34,810 nucleotides of DNA from an archaeon (GCA_020056305.1 JAGVIA010000045.1:1-34810), one strand, 5' to 3'. Numbered from the stretch's first letter, positions 1-8,804 are shown. Notes: generated by a model not told the origin, from the letters alone. Numbers and translations are program-made.

Positions 1-88
1 AAGCCCCCGACGAGATGGAGCGATGCACAGCATCGCGACAGATTTTGCCGCGCAAGCGGCAAAACGGCGGGGGCTGGAGCGAAGCGGA

Positions 89-160
89 AGCCCCCGACGA
101 GATTTGAACTCGTGGCCTCCTGTTTACGAGACAGGCGCTCTACCGCTGAGCTACAGGGGC
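89..160 (-). tRNA. tRNA-Thr, anticodon CGT
   Basis: Reverse complement GCCCCTG-TAGCTCAGCGGTAGAGC-G-CCTGT-CTCGTAA-ACAGG-AGGCC-ACGAG-TTCAAAT-CTCGT-CGGGGGC-T folds as a complete cloverleaf. The acceptor is 7 bp with G-T wobble, and the anticodon loop CTCGTAA gives CGT. Confidence 0.95.
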
Positions 161-308
161 GAGTGAGGATATTCTTCATTTCTGAAATAAAAGCGCCGAG
201 GATTGAATTTTTCGACTTCGTCGAAAAATGCTCGCAAAGTTTGCCAACTTTGCGATGGGATTTTTGCGCATTAGCACAAAATATCCGAGCGCGTTTTTGG
301 AACAAAAA

Positions 309-544
309 CGCCGAGGATGGGATTTTTAGGTAGACCGTTCTGTTGGAAAATAATTTTGGAGCGAAAAAACCAGCTCCGAAGAGCGGATATTTTTCGCGCA
401 AACCTCTTTCTTTTCCCCAGGGGCTTTTCTTTGCGGAGCAAAGAAAAGGGCCTGAACCCATAAACCACGGAGTGGAACCAGATATCTTCTTGGGGTCTCC
501 CCCGATCTCGAGTCTGGCGCGTTACCGGATTCCGCCACCTCGGC
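309..544 (-). tRNA. tRNA-Ser, anticodon CGA, interrupted twice (about 23 nt after the anticodon; about 128 nt in the T-loop)
   Basis: Proposed exons on the reverse strand: 544-507 (GCCGAGG...CCAGACTCGAG), 483-453 (ATCTGGTTCCACTCCGTGGTTTATGGGTTCA) and 324-309 (AATCCCATCCTCGGCG). Joined length is 85 nt. Pairings: acceptor GCCGAGG/CCTCGGC (7/7), anticodon stem CCAGA/TCTGG (5/5), variable-arm stem CCAC/GTGG, T-stem ATGGG/CCCAT (5/5), T-loop TTCAAAT, discriminator G as expected for Ser. Confidence 0.75.
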
Positions 545-607
545 AGCATGTTATGGATAATTGCGCTTTTTAACGTTTGGCGGAGAACGCTTTTGCGGTG
601 CATTCGA

Positions 608-1282
608 ATGAAACCGATAATCGCGCTCAATTTGAAAGTGTACAAGGAATCGCTTGGCGAGCGGGGGCTGAAATTGTGCAGGATTGCGTCCGAAGTGTCG
701 CTTCTTACTGGAGTGCGCATCATTGTCGCACCGCAGGCGGTGGACCTGGTTGCCGCATCGAAATTCCACGAGGACGTTTATGCGCAGCATGTGGATGGGA
801 ACGAGGCTGGCGCATTCACCGGCACTATTACGCCGGAGGCGCTAGTTGCCGCAGGGTGCAAGGGCTCGCTGATAAATCATTCCGAGCATCGCATTCCTTT
901 TGAGAAAATTGCAGCGGCACTCCTGAGAATGAACAAGCTGAAATTGGAGGGCATGCTTTGCACAACGGATGCGAGGGAAAGCGCGGATTATGCAAAGAGG
1001 CTTGGGAAGAATTTGCCGGCGTTTATTTCTGTCGAGCCGCCGGAACTGATTGGAAGCGGCATCTCTGTTTCAAATGCAAAGCCCGAAGTGGTCGTGGACA
1101 CGGTGAAAATGGTGAAAGACGTTGCAAACATTCCGGTGCTCTGCGGCGCTGGCGTGAGCAATGCGGCAGATGTGAAAAAAGCGATTGAGCTTGGGGCGGA
1201 CGGCGTGTTGCTGGCATCCGCATACGTGAAGGCGAAAGACCCGAAAAAACTTCTTAGTGAGATGGCATCAATTCTGGCCTGA
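608..1282 (+). CDS. tpiA: Triosephosphate isomerase (archaeal type)
   Basis: MKPIIALNLKVYKES..., INHSEHR, ISVEPPELIGSGISV, VLCGAGVSNAADVKKAIELGADGVLLASAYVKAKDP match archaeal TIM motifs. ATG at 608 chosen over the upstream ORF start. Confidence 0.93.
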   Translation: MKPIIALNLKVYKESLGERGLKLCRIASEVSLLTGVRIIVAPQAVDLVAASKFHEDVYAQHVDGNEAGAFTGTITPEALVAAGCKGSLINHSEHRIPFEKIAAALLRMNKLKLEGMLCTTDARESADYAKRLGKNLPAFISVEPPELIGSGISVSNAKPEVVVDTVKMVKDVANIPVLCGAGVSNAADVKKAIELGADGVLLASAYVKAKDPKKLLSEMASILA

Positions 1283-1482
1283 AGCGCCGCATGGACGGGC
1301 ATTTGCTTCAGGAAATCGGCACGCGATTGCTTCCCCGTGCTTATTCAAGCGTGCGCCCCAGAATTGATGCAAGAAGCATTAGAATAAGCAAAAACTACGG
1401 CAGGAAGCGAACAGGGCGGGCATAGGTATTTAAGGAGCGTTTTTTCATCTGCCATTGTTGAATTTTTTGCGGGGAGTTTGGC

Positions 1483-1806
1483 ATGGGCGGAATAAATCTT
1501 GAGAAGCCAACACCAGCCATTATTTTTGGTGATTTAGATAAGAGCAAAGGCTGGATGGAAAGGCTCGTTGACTGGCTAGGCACCAAGAGAGGGCAGGACG
1601 AAGTTTCAGGGATGAACTCCCGCGACCTGATGGACCCTCGGAAAATAAATCCTGTTGCGACAATGGCAGCCAGCATTGCCACTTTCTACTCGCAGATGCT
1701 CGGCGGGAGCGGGAAGAATGAAAAGCCGATTGTGCAGGACATTGAGGTTGAGAGAAAGAAAGGATTTGCAGGCAAAAGAGTGCTGGATGAGCAGTCGGCA
1801 AACTAA
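1483..1806 (+). CDS. Hypothetical small soluble protein (107 aa)
   Basis: ATG ORF preceded by the TATA-like GTATTTAAGG at about 1426-1435; convergent with the membrane-protein array. Confidence 0.6.
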   Translation: MGGINLEKPTPAIIFGDLDKSKGWMERLVDWLGTKRGQDEVSGMNSRDLMDPRKINPVATMAASIATFYSQMLGGSGKNEKPIVQDIEVERKKGFAGKRVLDEQSAN

Positions 1807-1808
1807 TT

Positions 1809-2891
1809 TCATATCAGTTTTATCAGCCCGCGCCCCACTTCGGCAAGGTCTGCGCCGAATAGCGCGCCGGTCTGGCGCACAAATGTGAGAGTCACGGTGA
1901 GCGCGACAAGCGGGAATATCAGCGCCTGCAAAAGAAGAACTGGAATGAGCGTCGTTACCCTGTCAAGGAACAGGCTGATGTCATTTTCGGATGACTGGTA
2001 TTTGTAGCGCATTACAGCAACGTCAGAGGGGTTTGAGAAGGAAGGCGCCTGGTTGGGGTCCGAGGGGTTTGTGCTGGACGGGGGCCGGCTAGTGTCCTCC
2101 CATGGTGCGAGGTTTGCCATTACTTCCTGCCCGGCATTAGCGCACCACGCAGTCACGTGCGGAAGGGACGCCATCATCAGAAGGTAGGAGAATGGGAAAA
2201 CGAACGCAAAGCCTAGTGCGAATGCAGTGATGAAACCGCCAACGCCGCGCGTTAGGGGGAATGCGCGGAAGAGAAGCCCGATTGGCAGGAATATTGAGAG
2301 CATGGTGACATCAATCAGGCTCAGGAAGCGGTACTGGATGAAATTGAACATTATGGAATACACCATGTTGCCTCCGATAAGCTGCCAGAACGTGACCGGC
2401 CCGCCAAGATAGCCGCCGCTAAGGGGCTCAACGCCAATTATGTCTGTAGAAATGCTCTTTGCAAACTCATGGTAGAGGTTGATTGTCGCAATCGTCCAGA
2501 ACACGCGCTTTTGGCATGTTATGACTTCCGCAATGTATGCCTTCCCGATGAAAATAGGGTTGCAGATGTCAACTGCGTTGGGGGGCGGGGTGGGGTCGGC
2601 GCATGCTAGTATATCCGGGTTGGTGATGTAGGGGCCCATGGAAATCATCCACATGTCAGATGTTGCAATCATAAGGCTGGAGAGGAAGGCGTGCTGGAAC
2701 CCTATTGCAAAAAATGCGATGAGGAAGGTGACTCCGACCTGCAGGTACTCGCCCTTTGCCCACATCATGAGGTTCTGGATGTCAAACGCCTTGGAGAGCA
2801 TGTAAAGCAAAGTCGTGACAAAGAAGGAAAGCATGGCTATCATTATCACGAAAGCCTCCCATGAGGGGAATATTGCAAATGCGGCCATCAT
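1809..2891 (-). CDS. Polytopic membrane protein, array paralog 1
   Basis: Several hydrophobic segments. Shared motifs: IQNLMMWAKGEYLQ, FLPIGLLFRAFPLTRGVGGFITAFALGFAFVFP, C-terminal ALFGADLAEVGRGLIKLI. 4-bp overlap with the preceding gene. Confidence 0.85.
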   Translation of the reverse strand: MMAAFAIFPSWEAFVIMIAMLSFFVTTLLYMLSKAFDIQNLMMWAKGEYLQVGVTFLIAFFAIGFQHAFLSSLMIATSDMWMISMGPYITNPDILACADPTPPPNAVDICNPIFIGKAYIAEVITCQKRVFWTIATINLYHEFAKSISTDIIGVEPLSGGYLGGPVTFWQLIGGNMVYSIMFNFIQYRFLSLIDVTMLSIFLPIGLLFRAFPLTRGVGGFITAFALGFAFVFPFSYLLMMASLPHVTAWCANAGQEVMANLAPWEDTSRPPSSTNPSDPNQAPSFSNPSDVAVMRYKYQSSENDISLFLDRVTTLIPVLLLQALIFPLVALTVTLTFVRQTGALFGADLAEVGRGLIKLI

Positions 2892-3955
2892 ATCAGCCTT
2901 GTAAGGTTTGTAACGTCAATCTCCTCGCCAAACAGCCGGGACATCCCGCGCGTCATTTCTATGAGCACAATGAAGTTGAGCGCAGGGAGCGCCACTGCGG
3001 CAATGAAGTATATCACGACAAAAAACATCATATGGAGTATGGTGTTCATCATAAAATCGCTAAAGCCCACGAAAATCGCGTGCCCTGCCTGGATGGGAAG
3101 CACAAAGAGGGTGTGGAATATGCCCTCCAGAAGCGACTGCGAGCCTGTTGGGGGGTTGCCCGAAGTTACGTAGGTGCCCAAAGGCTGCTCCATTTTCAGG
3201 AACGGATCGAACATTATCATGTCGTTGAACACCAGGAAAATTGGGTAGAAGAGCAGCATGCTTATTGAAAAGCCGATGAGGCCGCCGCCAAACTGGCGGG
3301 TGGGCGTGATTGCCCGGAGAAGGATGCCAAGGGGCAGGAGGAAGTTTAGTATTGCAAGCAGGAGATATTCCACCATGACGCGCTGGATTAGCGTGATTAG
3401 GAATGAGATGACAAAGCCGCTCATGGCAAAGAACATCAGGTTTGATATTTGTGAGAATCCCTCCATGGCAACAGTGGTGGTGCCGATGCCAAGGGGCCGC
3501 ATTTCCCACACCACTTTTGTGCCAAGCCCTATCCAGAAATTCACCTTGACAAGCGCGATGAATACGACTTTGCCGAAATTGGTCACCTTCCAAAGATAAT
3601 CATCTGCGATTGCATATGCGGAGGGCGCGTGCGTGGAGTCGGGCACTGCCTGGTAATCCGGATTATTTGCGTAGCGCGGTGAGAATATTGTCATGTCAAA
3701 GCTGCACATGCCCCAGACCACGGTAATTACCGCAAGCATAAGCACGGTTATGTTTGCCATCTGCAATACCTCGTGCCGCGACCATGCGATCAGCTTCGCA
3801 TTGCGCAGGAACGAGGCGAACATGTACACTATTGCAAGTGCAAGCGAGCTTATCAGGATGGCAAGGAAAACAAGGCCGCGCCAGTCGCTGCCCAGTATTG
3901 TGCCAAATCCCAAAAGCGGGCTTCCGCCCGAACAGATTGCGTCCACGTATGGCAT
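2888..3955 (-). CDS. Polytopic membrane protein, array paralog 2
   Basis: Motifs NAKLIAWSRHEVLQ, FLLPLGILLRAITPTRQFGGGLIGFSISMLLFYP, LFGEEIDVTNLTRLI. ATG at 3955 (MPYVDAI) follows the paralog 3 stop; the ORF track start at 3976 would overlap. Confidence 0.85.
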   Translation of the reverse strand: MPYVDAICSGGSPLLGFGTILGSDWRGLVFLAILISSLALAIVYMFASFLRNAKLIAWSRHEVLQMANITVLMLAVITVVWGMCSFDMTIFSPRYANNPDYQAVPDSTHAPSAYAIADDYLWKVTNFGKVVFIALVKVNFWIGLGTKVVWEMRPLGIGTTTVAMEGFSQISNLMFFAMSGFVISFLITLIQRVMVEYLLLAILNFLLPLGILLRAITPTRQFGGGLIGFSISMLLFYPIFLVFNDMIMFDPFLKMEQPLGTYVTSGNPPTGSQSLLEGIFHTLFVLPIQAGHAIFVGFSDFMMNTILHMMFFVVIYFIAAVALPALNFIVLIEMTRGMSRLFGEEIDVTNLTRLI

Positions 3956-3959
3956 AATA

Positions 3960-5153
3960 TCACAGGAGTTTCTCAATTGCGCTCAGGTCTATTTCCGTGC
4001 CGAGGTATTTTGCAACCTCGCGGCTGAATGTAAGGGTCAGGAATATGTTGAAAATGGGCAGGATGATGCTTATCACCACGACAAAATAGGCAACGACGCT
4101 CATTGCAGCAAACACCGAGCCTGCCGCAAGGGGCAGGAGAGAGGATGCTAAGGCTGACGCGCCAAAATATTTGAGCAGCAAAAAGACAAAGCCGATGCCC
4201 ATCATGTTCTGCGGCTGCCCGACCATGTCATACAGGCCCTTTAGCTGCAATCTAAGCCCGGTGTTCCAGGAGCAGTCCCTTGAGGTCCCGCACAGGTTTG
4301 CGCTGGGGGTGAAGCTGAAGACACTACGGGGATTTAGTTCGTTTGCTAAGTCCATCTCCGTTGGCGGGCCAAAGTGCGTCGAGATGACATATGCGCTTAG
4401 GTTGAGCATGAGGGGGTAGATGAAAAAGAAGCCCATTGCAAGGCCGATAAGCGCATCGCCTGCGCCTTTCGTAAACCCATAGCAGCGCAGGAAAAGCCCT
4501 GCCGGGAACATGAGCACAAAGAGCGTGTTTTTGAAAAAGCAGAGCAAAAATTGGTGGGTGTACCACTCGGCAACGGATGCTATCATGACGTTTAGCAGCA
4601 GCCCGAGCGCATCGAATATTGGGCGGAACACTGCGGAGAGCTGGAATGAGAAGCCGATGATGCCTGCGGGGCGCAGGAAGACGGATTGGTTGCCGATAAG
4701 CGAAACGCCTGCGGTGACGCCGGTCATCATCATGAAATCGCGCGTCATTGTCAGCTGGATGATGCGCGAATAGCGCTGGGCAGTATCAATGTTGTTATAT
4801 CCAGCCAGCTCAAGCCCTGCTGTTGCCGCCATGAACAAAAAGAGGATGAGCATTGAGACTATGAGGCTGTAGAGAAACTCCTTTGTCCAGGATGTGACCT
4901 GCGGCCAGTTGAAAAAGCCGCCGAAAATGTATGCGAATGAAACGAATGCGAAATTCATTAGGAGCGCGATTATTGAAAGCGCAATCCAGCCGTCCTTGTC
5001 AATGCCAAAAATGTTTCCCGTGCAGTAGGTGGTCGGGTCTACCGCTGTTTGCAGAATGCGGTTGGAGCCTGAAAGGAATGCGTAGGCGGTTGGCAGGGCG
5101 CATGCTAGCAGAAGAATGGCACAGAGCGCCGGCCGGATTTTCCATTCCATCAT
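3960..5153 (-). CDS. Polytopic membrane protein, array paralog 3
   Basis: Motifs WPQVTSWTKEFLYS, MFPAGLFLRCYGFTKGAGDALIGLAMGFFFIYP, YLGTEIDLSAIEKLL. ATGA overlap with the upstream gene. Confidence 0.85.
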   Translation of the reverse strand: MMEWKIRPALCAILLLACALPTAYAFLSGSNRILQTAVDPTTYCTGNIFGIDKDGWIALSIIALLMNFAFVSFAYIFGGFFNWPQVTSWTKEFLYSLIVSMLILFLFMAATAGLELAGYNNIDTAQRYSRIIQLTMTRDFMMMTGVTAGVSLIGNQSVFLRPAGIIGFSFQLSAVFRPIFDALGLLLNVMIASVAEWYTHQFLLCFFKNTLFVLMFPAGLFLRCYGFTKGAGDALIGLAMGFFFIYPLMLNLSAYVISTHFGPPTEMDLANELNPRSVFSFTPSANLCGTSRDCSWNTGLRLQLKGLYDMVGQPQNMMGIGFVFLLLKYFGASALASSLLPLAAGSVFAAMSVVAYFVVVISIILPIFNIFLTLTFSREVAKYLGTEIDLSAIEKLL

Positions 5154-6415
5154 ATCAGCCTCGTAAGCCCCGCAATCTCAACATCACCGCCAAGAAGCGG
5201 CGAGAATGCTTTTATGCCTGCAAGGGTGGTCATGAGCGCAAAGAACGGCAACACCACGGAGAATATGAAAATCTTTGCGGTGTTGTCGGCAACGCCGTTT
5301 TCGCCGAACATCGAGTCGCTTTCAGAGCCTTCAAACGGGCTTGACCAGAAGCGCAGAAGCATCGTGGTCCAGCTGCGCGAGAGCGCCTGCGAGCCGCGCT
5401 GCCCGACATTGCCAAGCAGGCTGAAAAAATCAGCAAGCTCTGCCTCGCTAGGCGGGGTTGCGGGGGCGCAGAGGTTTGTGCCAAGCGTCCTTGGCGGGCT
5501 GCTTGGGTCAAGATACCCTCCAGGGCCGCGGAGCTGGGGCATTGGGGTTGCAGTTGGCAGCGTGTCAGTCACAGGGTTCACCTGGCCATCAGGATTGAAC
5601 TCATTTGACATGAGGGCGGTCGTGGTGCTGCTCCATCCGGTCGTCATTGTGAATAGGATTGCGCCAGAGAGCGCGTAGAAGAGCGGGAATGCGATGTAAA
5701 AGCCCAGCGAGAGGGCAATGAGCAGCCCGCCAAGCTTGCGCGTGTATGAGGGGATGCGTAATATGAGCCCCATGCCAAAGAGCACCGGGAAAAAGCCGAC
5801 TGCAAAAAAGTCAATGAAGAACTGCTGGAAGCGTATGGCCACCATGTTCTTTACCATGAGGTCAAAGAGAAGCGAGTACGCGTTTGCAATCATGCTGAAG
5901 CCTGCCAAAAAGCCCACGTTTGTGTTTGGGGATTTTGTGGTGGTGAGAGATTGGTCTGCGCCGATTGTTGCCATGAGTGAAACCCAGCTGTAGGCAAAGA
6001 GCAGGCTCTGCGTCTGCGACTCGCTGGTCTTGAAGAGGATGTCAAGATAGTCAATTGCAAGGCGCACATGGCATGGCCTGCCCACCCAAGTCATTTCCGG
6101 ATGCGACAGCTGCGCGGCATTGCTCTGGGCGCAGAGCGCAGACACGTATATTTGGTAATCATGCGTGCCAAGCAAACTTATGCGCTCAAGCAGGAAATCC
6201 AGCCCGCTGGGGATTAGCGCTGCGGCGAATATGATTATGATGAGCGAGAAGAAAATCTGGAACACTTCGCGCCGCGCCCATGCCTTGAGCTTCTCATCGC
6301 CAAGGAAAGTGCCTGCGAGATATGCGGACATTATCGTGAGCGTGGCTGCGGATAGCGTGACGCCCAGCACCGGGCCCCACCAGTCCTGCCCTCCAATGAG
6401 TGGGAATTCTACCAT
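5150..6415 (-). CDS. Polytopic membrane protein, array paralog 4
   Basis: Motifs DEKLKAWARREVFQ, FFPVLFGMGLILRIPSYTRKLGGLLIALSLGFYIAFP, LLGGDVEIAGLTRLI. Confidence 0.85.
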   Translation of the reverse strand: MVEFPLIGGQDWWGPVLGVTLSAATLTIMSAYLAGTFLGDEKLKAWARREVFQIFFSLIIIIFAAALIPSGLDFLLERISLLGTHDYQIYVSALCAQSNAAQLSHPEMTWVGRPCHVRLAIDYLDILFKTSESQTQSLLFAYSWVSLMATIGADQSLTTTKSPNTNVGFLAGFSMIANAYSLLFDLMVKNMVAIRFQQFFIDFFAVGFFPVLFGMGLILRIPSYTRKLGGLLIALSLGFYIAFPLFYALSGAILFTMTTGWSSTTTALMSNEFNPDGQVNPVTDTLPTATPMPQLRGPGGYLDPSSPPRTLGTNLCAPATPPSEAELADFFSLLGNVGQRGSQALSRSWTTMLLRFWSSPFEGSESDSMFGENGVADNTAKIFIFSVVLPFFALMTTLAGIKAFSPLLGGDVEIAGLTRLI

Positions 6416-6419
6416 TTGC

Positions 6420-7430
6420 TCACTCCAGCTTCTGGCTGAAGAATTTCAATATGCTCTTTATGAACGTGACAGTTATCACCATGGAAAGGGACGGCAGGAA
6501 AACCGCCTGGAAGATGACAAACGAGAGGCTGCGGAGCAGGAGGAACATTGATGCATTCCAATCGAAAAACGTGTTGTACGAGAGGGTATTGATGAGCTCT
6601 GTTTGCGTGCGGAGGTTCACCGGCGGCGGGTTTGGGTTTGCGGGTGTTGGGGCGGTGGCGTGCACTTCTGTGTCAAACAGCTCACCTACGTTGAAGAGCG
6701 ATGCCTGGTGTGAAATAAGATAAGTCATCACCTGCGAGTGCATCACATATGTGAATGGGAATATGATGTAGAAGCCAAGGGCGAATGCTATTAGGAACGC
6801 ACCGGCGTCGCGCGTGAAGGGGACTGCCCGCAGAAGGACCCCTACGGGAAGGACAAGGGAGAGCATGGTGCCGCGTATGAACTGGAGCCCTATCTGCTGC
6901 GCCATGAGGCTTGAGGTGAACGGGGAGAGGAATATGATCAGGAAATCATACGATTTTTCAAATGCTATGGCGCCCGGGAATATTGGAATCCTGATTCCCC
7001 ATGCGCCTGCGCCATATTTCCCATAGATGTTGCCCCAATATTGCCACTTGAGTTTAAAGAACTCGAGCTGCTGGACCAGCTGGAATGCGCCGACAAAGCC
7101 ATTCCCATCATCGTCGTCGTCATCGGAGTATATTATCTTGTTTAGGTATTCCTGCGAGATGTCAAAGGAGTTTGCGCCGGCAATCGCAACCGAGACTTCC
7201 TCCACAAAGCACGCGACTCCGAATATGGAGAGCATGATGACGGCAGAGACTCCGACCTGCCAGAGCTCGATTGTTGACAATGCCTCGTATTCCGGCTTGT
7301 GGAAGAACATTGCAGCCATGTATAGGAGCGCGATTGCGAAAATCATTACTGCTATTACTAGCCAGAAAAGGGAGGTGACCTCGGCAGGGGCGCCTGCAGG
7401 GCATGCCGCTAGCAATATTGATGGCATCAT
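6420..7430 (-). CDS. Polytopic membrane protein, array paralog 5
   Basis: Motifs PEYEALSTIELWQ, LVLPVGVLLRAVPFTRDAGAFLIAFALGFYIIFP. The C-terminal motif is lost (ends SILKFFSQKLE). Loop contains DDDDDD. Confidence 0.85.
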   Translation of the reverse strand: MMPSILLAACPAGAPAEVTSLFWLVIAVMIFAIALLYMAAMFFHKPEYEALSTIELWQVGVSAVIMLSIFGVACFVEEVSVAIAGANSFDISQEYLNKIIYSDDDDDDGNGFVGAFQLVQQLEFFKLKWQYWGNIYGKYGAGAWGIRIPIFPGAIAFEKSYDFLIIFLSPFTSSLMAQQIGLQFIRGTMLSLVLPVGVLLRAVPFTRDAGAFLIAFALGFYIIFPFTYVMHSQVMTYLISHQASLFNVGELFDTEVHATAPTPANPNPPPVNLRTQTELINTLSYNTFFDWNASMFLLLRSLSFVIFQAVFLPSLSMVITVTFIKSILKFFSQKLE

Positions 7431-8791
7431 TAGATCAGCTTTGATATTCCAAAGAGGCGGGGCTCGCCGCCAAGCGCGACTGAGATGTCGCGGAAAAATG
7501 TGATTGAGAGGATGATGGAATTCACAAGGAACAGTATGTTGAGGACAAGTATCTGCATTGTGGGCGTGATTTCATCTATAATGTATGCATAGAAGAACTC
7601 GGACCATGCGTTTGGGTCGAGGATGAATGTGCGGAATTGCCAGATTGCGCTTGCGGCTGTTTTTATCTTGCCCCACATGGTCGTTTCATAGTGCTCCTGG
7701 CTTGAGGAAAACCTGTCTATTATGTTCCAGGGCCTGTCAGTTGATGTCATGGTATTGGGGTTCTGGCTTTCGTCCCGGACATCTTCAAACGCGTGCTTCA
7801 TTGCCTGCACCTGCAAGTCCACCCTGTCTTCAAATCTTTGATCGAATAATGGATCATCGCCGATTTCATCGGGCTCCCTGCTGCATATCTCAATTACGTT
7901 TTCATAGCTGGCAAAATTGATTGGCACGATGTTCTGGAATATCTGTGCGTTTAGGAGAATGGACATCGGATAGACAAAATACGCCGCCAGGCAGAATGCT
8001 ATTATTGTGGAGCCGGTCTTGCGCGTGAGCGGGATTGCGCGAAAGAGCAGCCCGAATGGCAAAAAGACGGTAAGCACTGCCTCCTGTATGAACTGCAATA
8101 GGACTTTTTGGGAGAAAATTAAGCCAGCGCCCATTGCAATGTAATCCAGGAGCATGATGTGCGCCTCGCTCACAATGGTCATGCCGATAAGCGGCTGGAA
8201 TGAGAGGCGGGGGACTGTCACGATGGCGGTTATCTGCTGCGTTGAGAAGCCCATGGTGGAGAGGACGCCAAGCAGAAGCTCGATTCCTATCAGGTGGCGG
8301 TATGCAGTCAGCATTGGAGCAAGCATCACCCCCCGAAACGCGTTTGGCGAAAAATCGATGAAATCTGTCGGGCTTACCTTGCAGCCGAGGAAATATTGCG
8401 CCTGCGTGAATACCGGGTAGAGGTTCGGGTCGTCAAAATGGGGGTTGACAAAATTCTCAGTGCAGAATGTGCCGCCTGGCCCAGCCGGGGTCAAAAAGCC
8501 CATCACGATGTAATTCAGGGTTATGATTGAGGCTATTGTGATTAGTATGATGAATGCTGAGAGGGAGTGCTCGTAAAGCTCGCCTTTCACCCATGCCTTT
8601 ATGGAGGGCATGGAGAGCGCCTCGCCTGCCATGAATGCAAGGGCGGCAAATGCGATGCCCACGAGAAGCGCGGCAATTGCCATCGGCGTCCAGGTGAGGT
8701 CTGCAGGCAGGTAGTTGAGGTTGGTCTGCGGGGGAGTGGCGAATGCGGGCTGCAAAAGCAGCAGGAATGCGATTGCAAGTAGTAATGCCAC
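7430..8791 (-). CDS. Polytopic membrane protein, array paralog 6 (first gene of the operon)
   Basis: Signal-like N-terminus MALLLAIAFLLLLQPAFA (GTG start). Motifs MPSIKAWVKGELYE, FLPFGLLFRAIPLTRKTGSTIIAFCLAAYFVYP, ALGGEPRLFGISKLI. Confidence 0.85.
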   Translation of the reverse strand: MALLLAIAFLLLLQPAFATPPQTNLNYLPADLTWTPMAIAALLVGIAFAALAFMAGEALSMPSIKAWVKGELYEHSLSAFIILITIASIITLNYIVMGFLTPAGPGGTFCTENFVNPHFDDPNLYPVFTQAQYFLGCKVSPTDFIDFSPNAFRGVMLAPMLTAYRHLIGIELLLGVLSTMGFSTQQITAIVTVPRLSFQPLIGMTIVSEAHIMLLDYIAMGAGLIFSQKVLLQFIQEAVLTVFLPFGLLFRAIPLTRKTGSTIIAFCLAAYFVYPMSILLNAQIFQNIVPINFASYENVIEICSREPDEIGDDPLFDQRFEDRVDLQVQAMKHAFEDVRDESQNPNTMTSTDRPWNIIDRFSSSQEHYETTMWGKIKTAASAIWQFRTFILDPNAWSEFFYAYIIDEITPTMQILVLNILFLVNSIILSITFFRDISVALGGEPRLFGISKLI

Positions 8792-8804
8792 GGGGAAAAT
8801 TCCA

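Noticed and set aside
112-723. ORFs 112-333, 271-723, 326-538 and 343-573
   Set aside because: They overlap the tRNA genes and hairpin zone and have no coding character; explained by RNA/repeat structure.
1291-1425. 44-codon ORF MDGHLLQEIGTRLLPRAYSSVRPRIDARSIRISKNYGRKRTGRA after tpiA
   Set aside because: No clear SD or promoter; basic composition could be chance. Needs conservation or Ribo-seq before calling.
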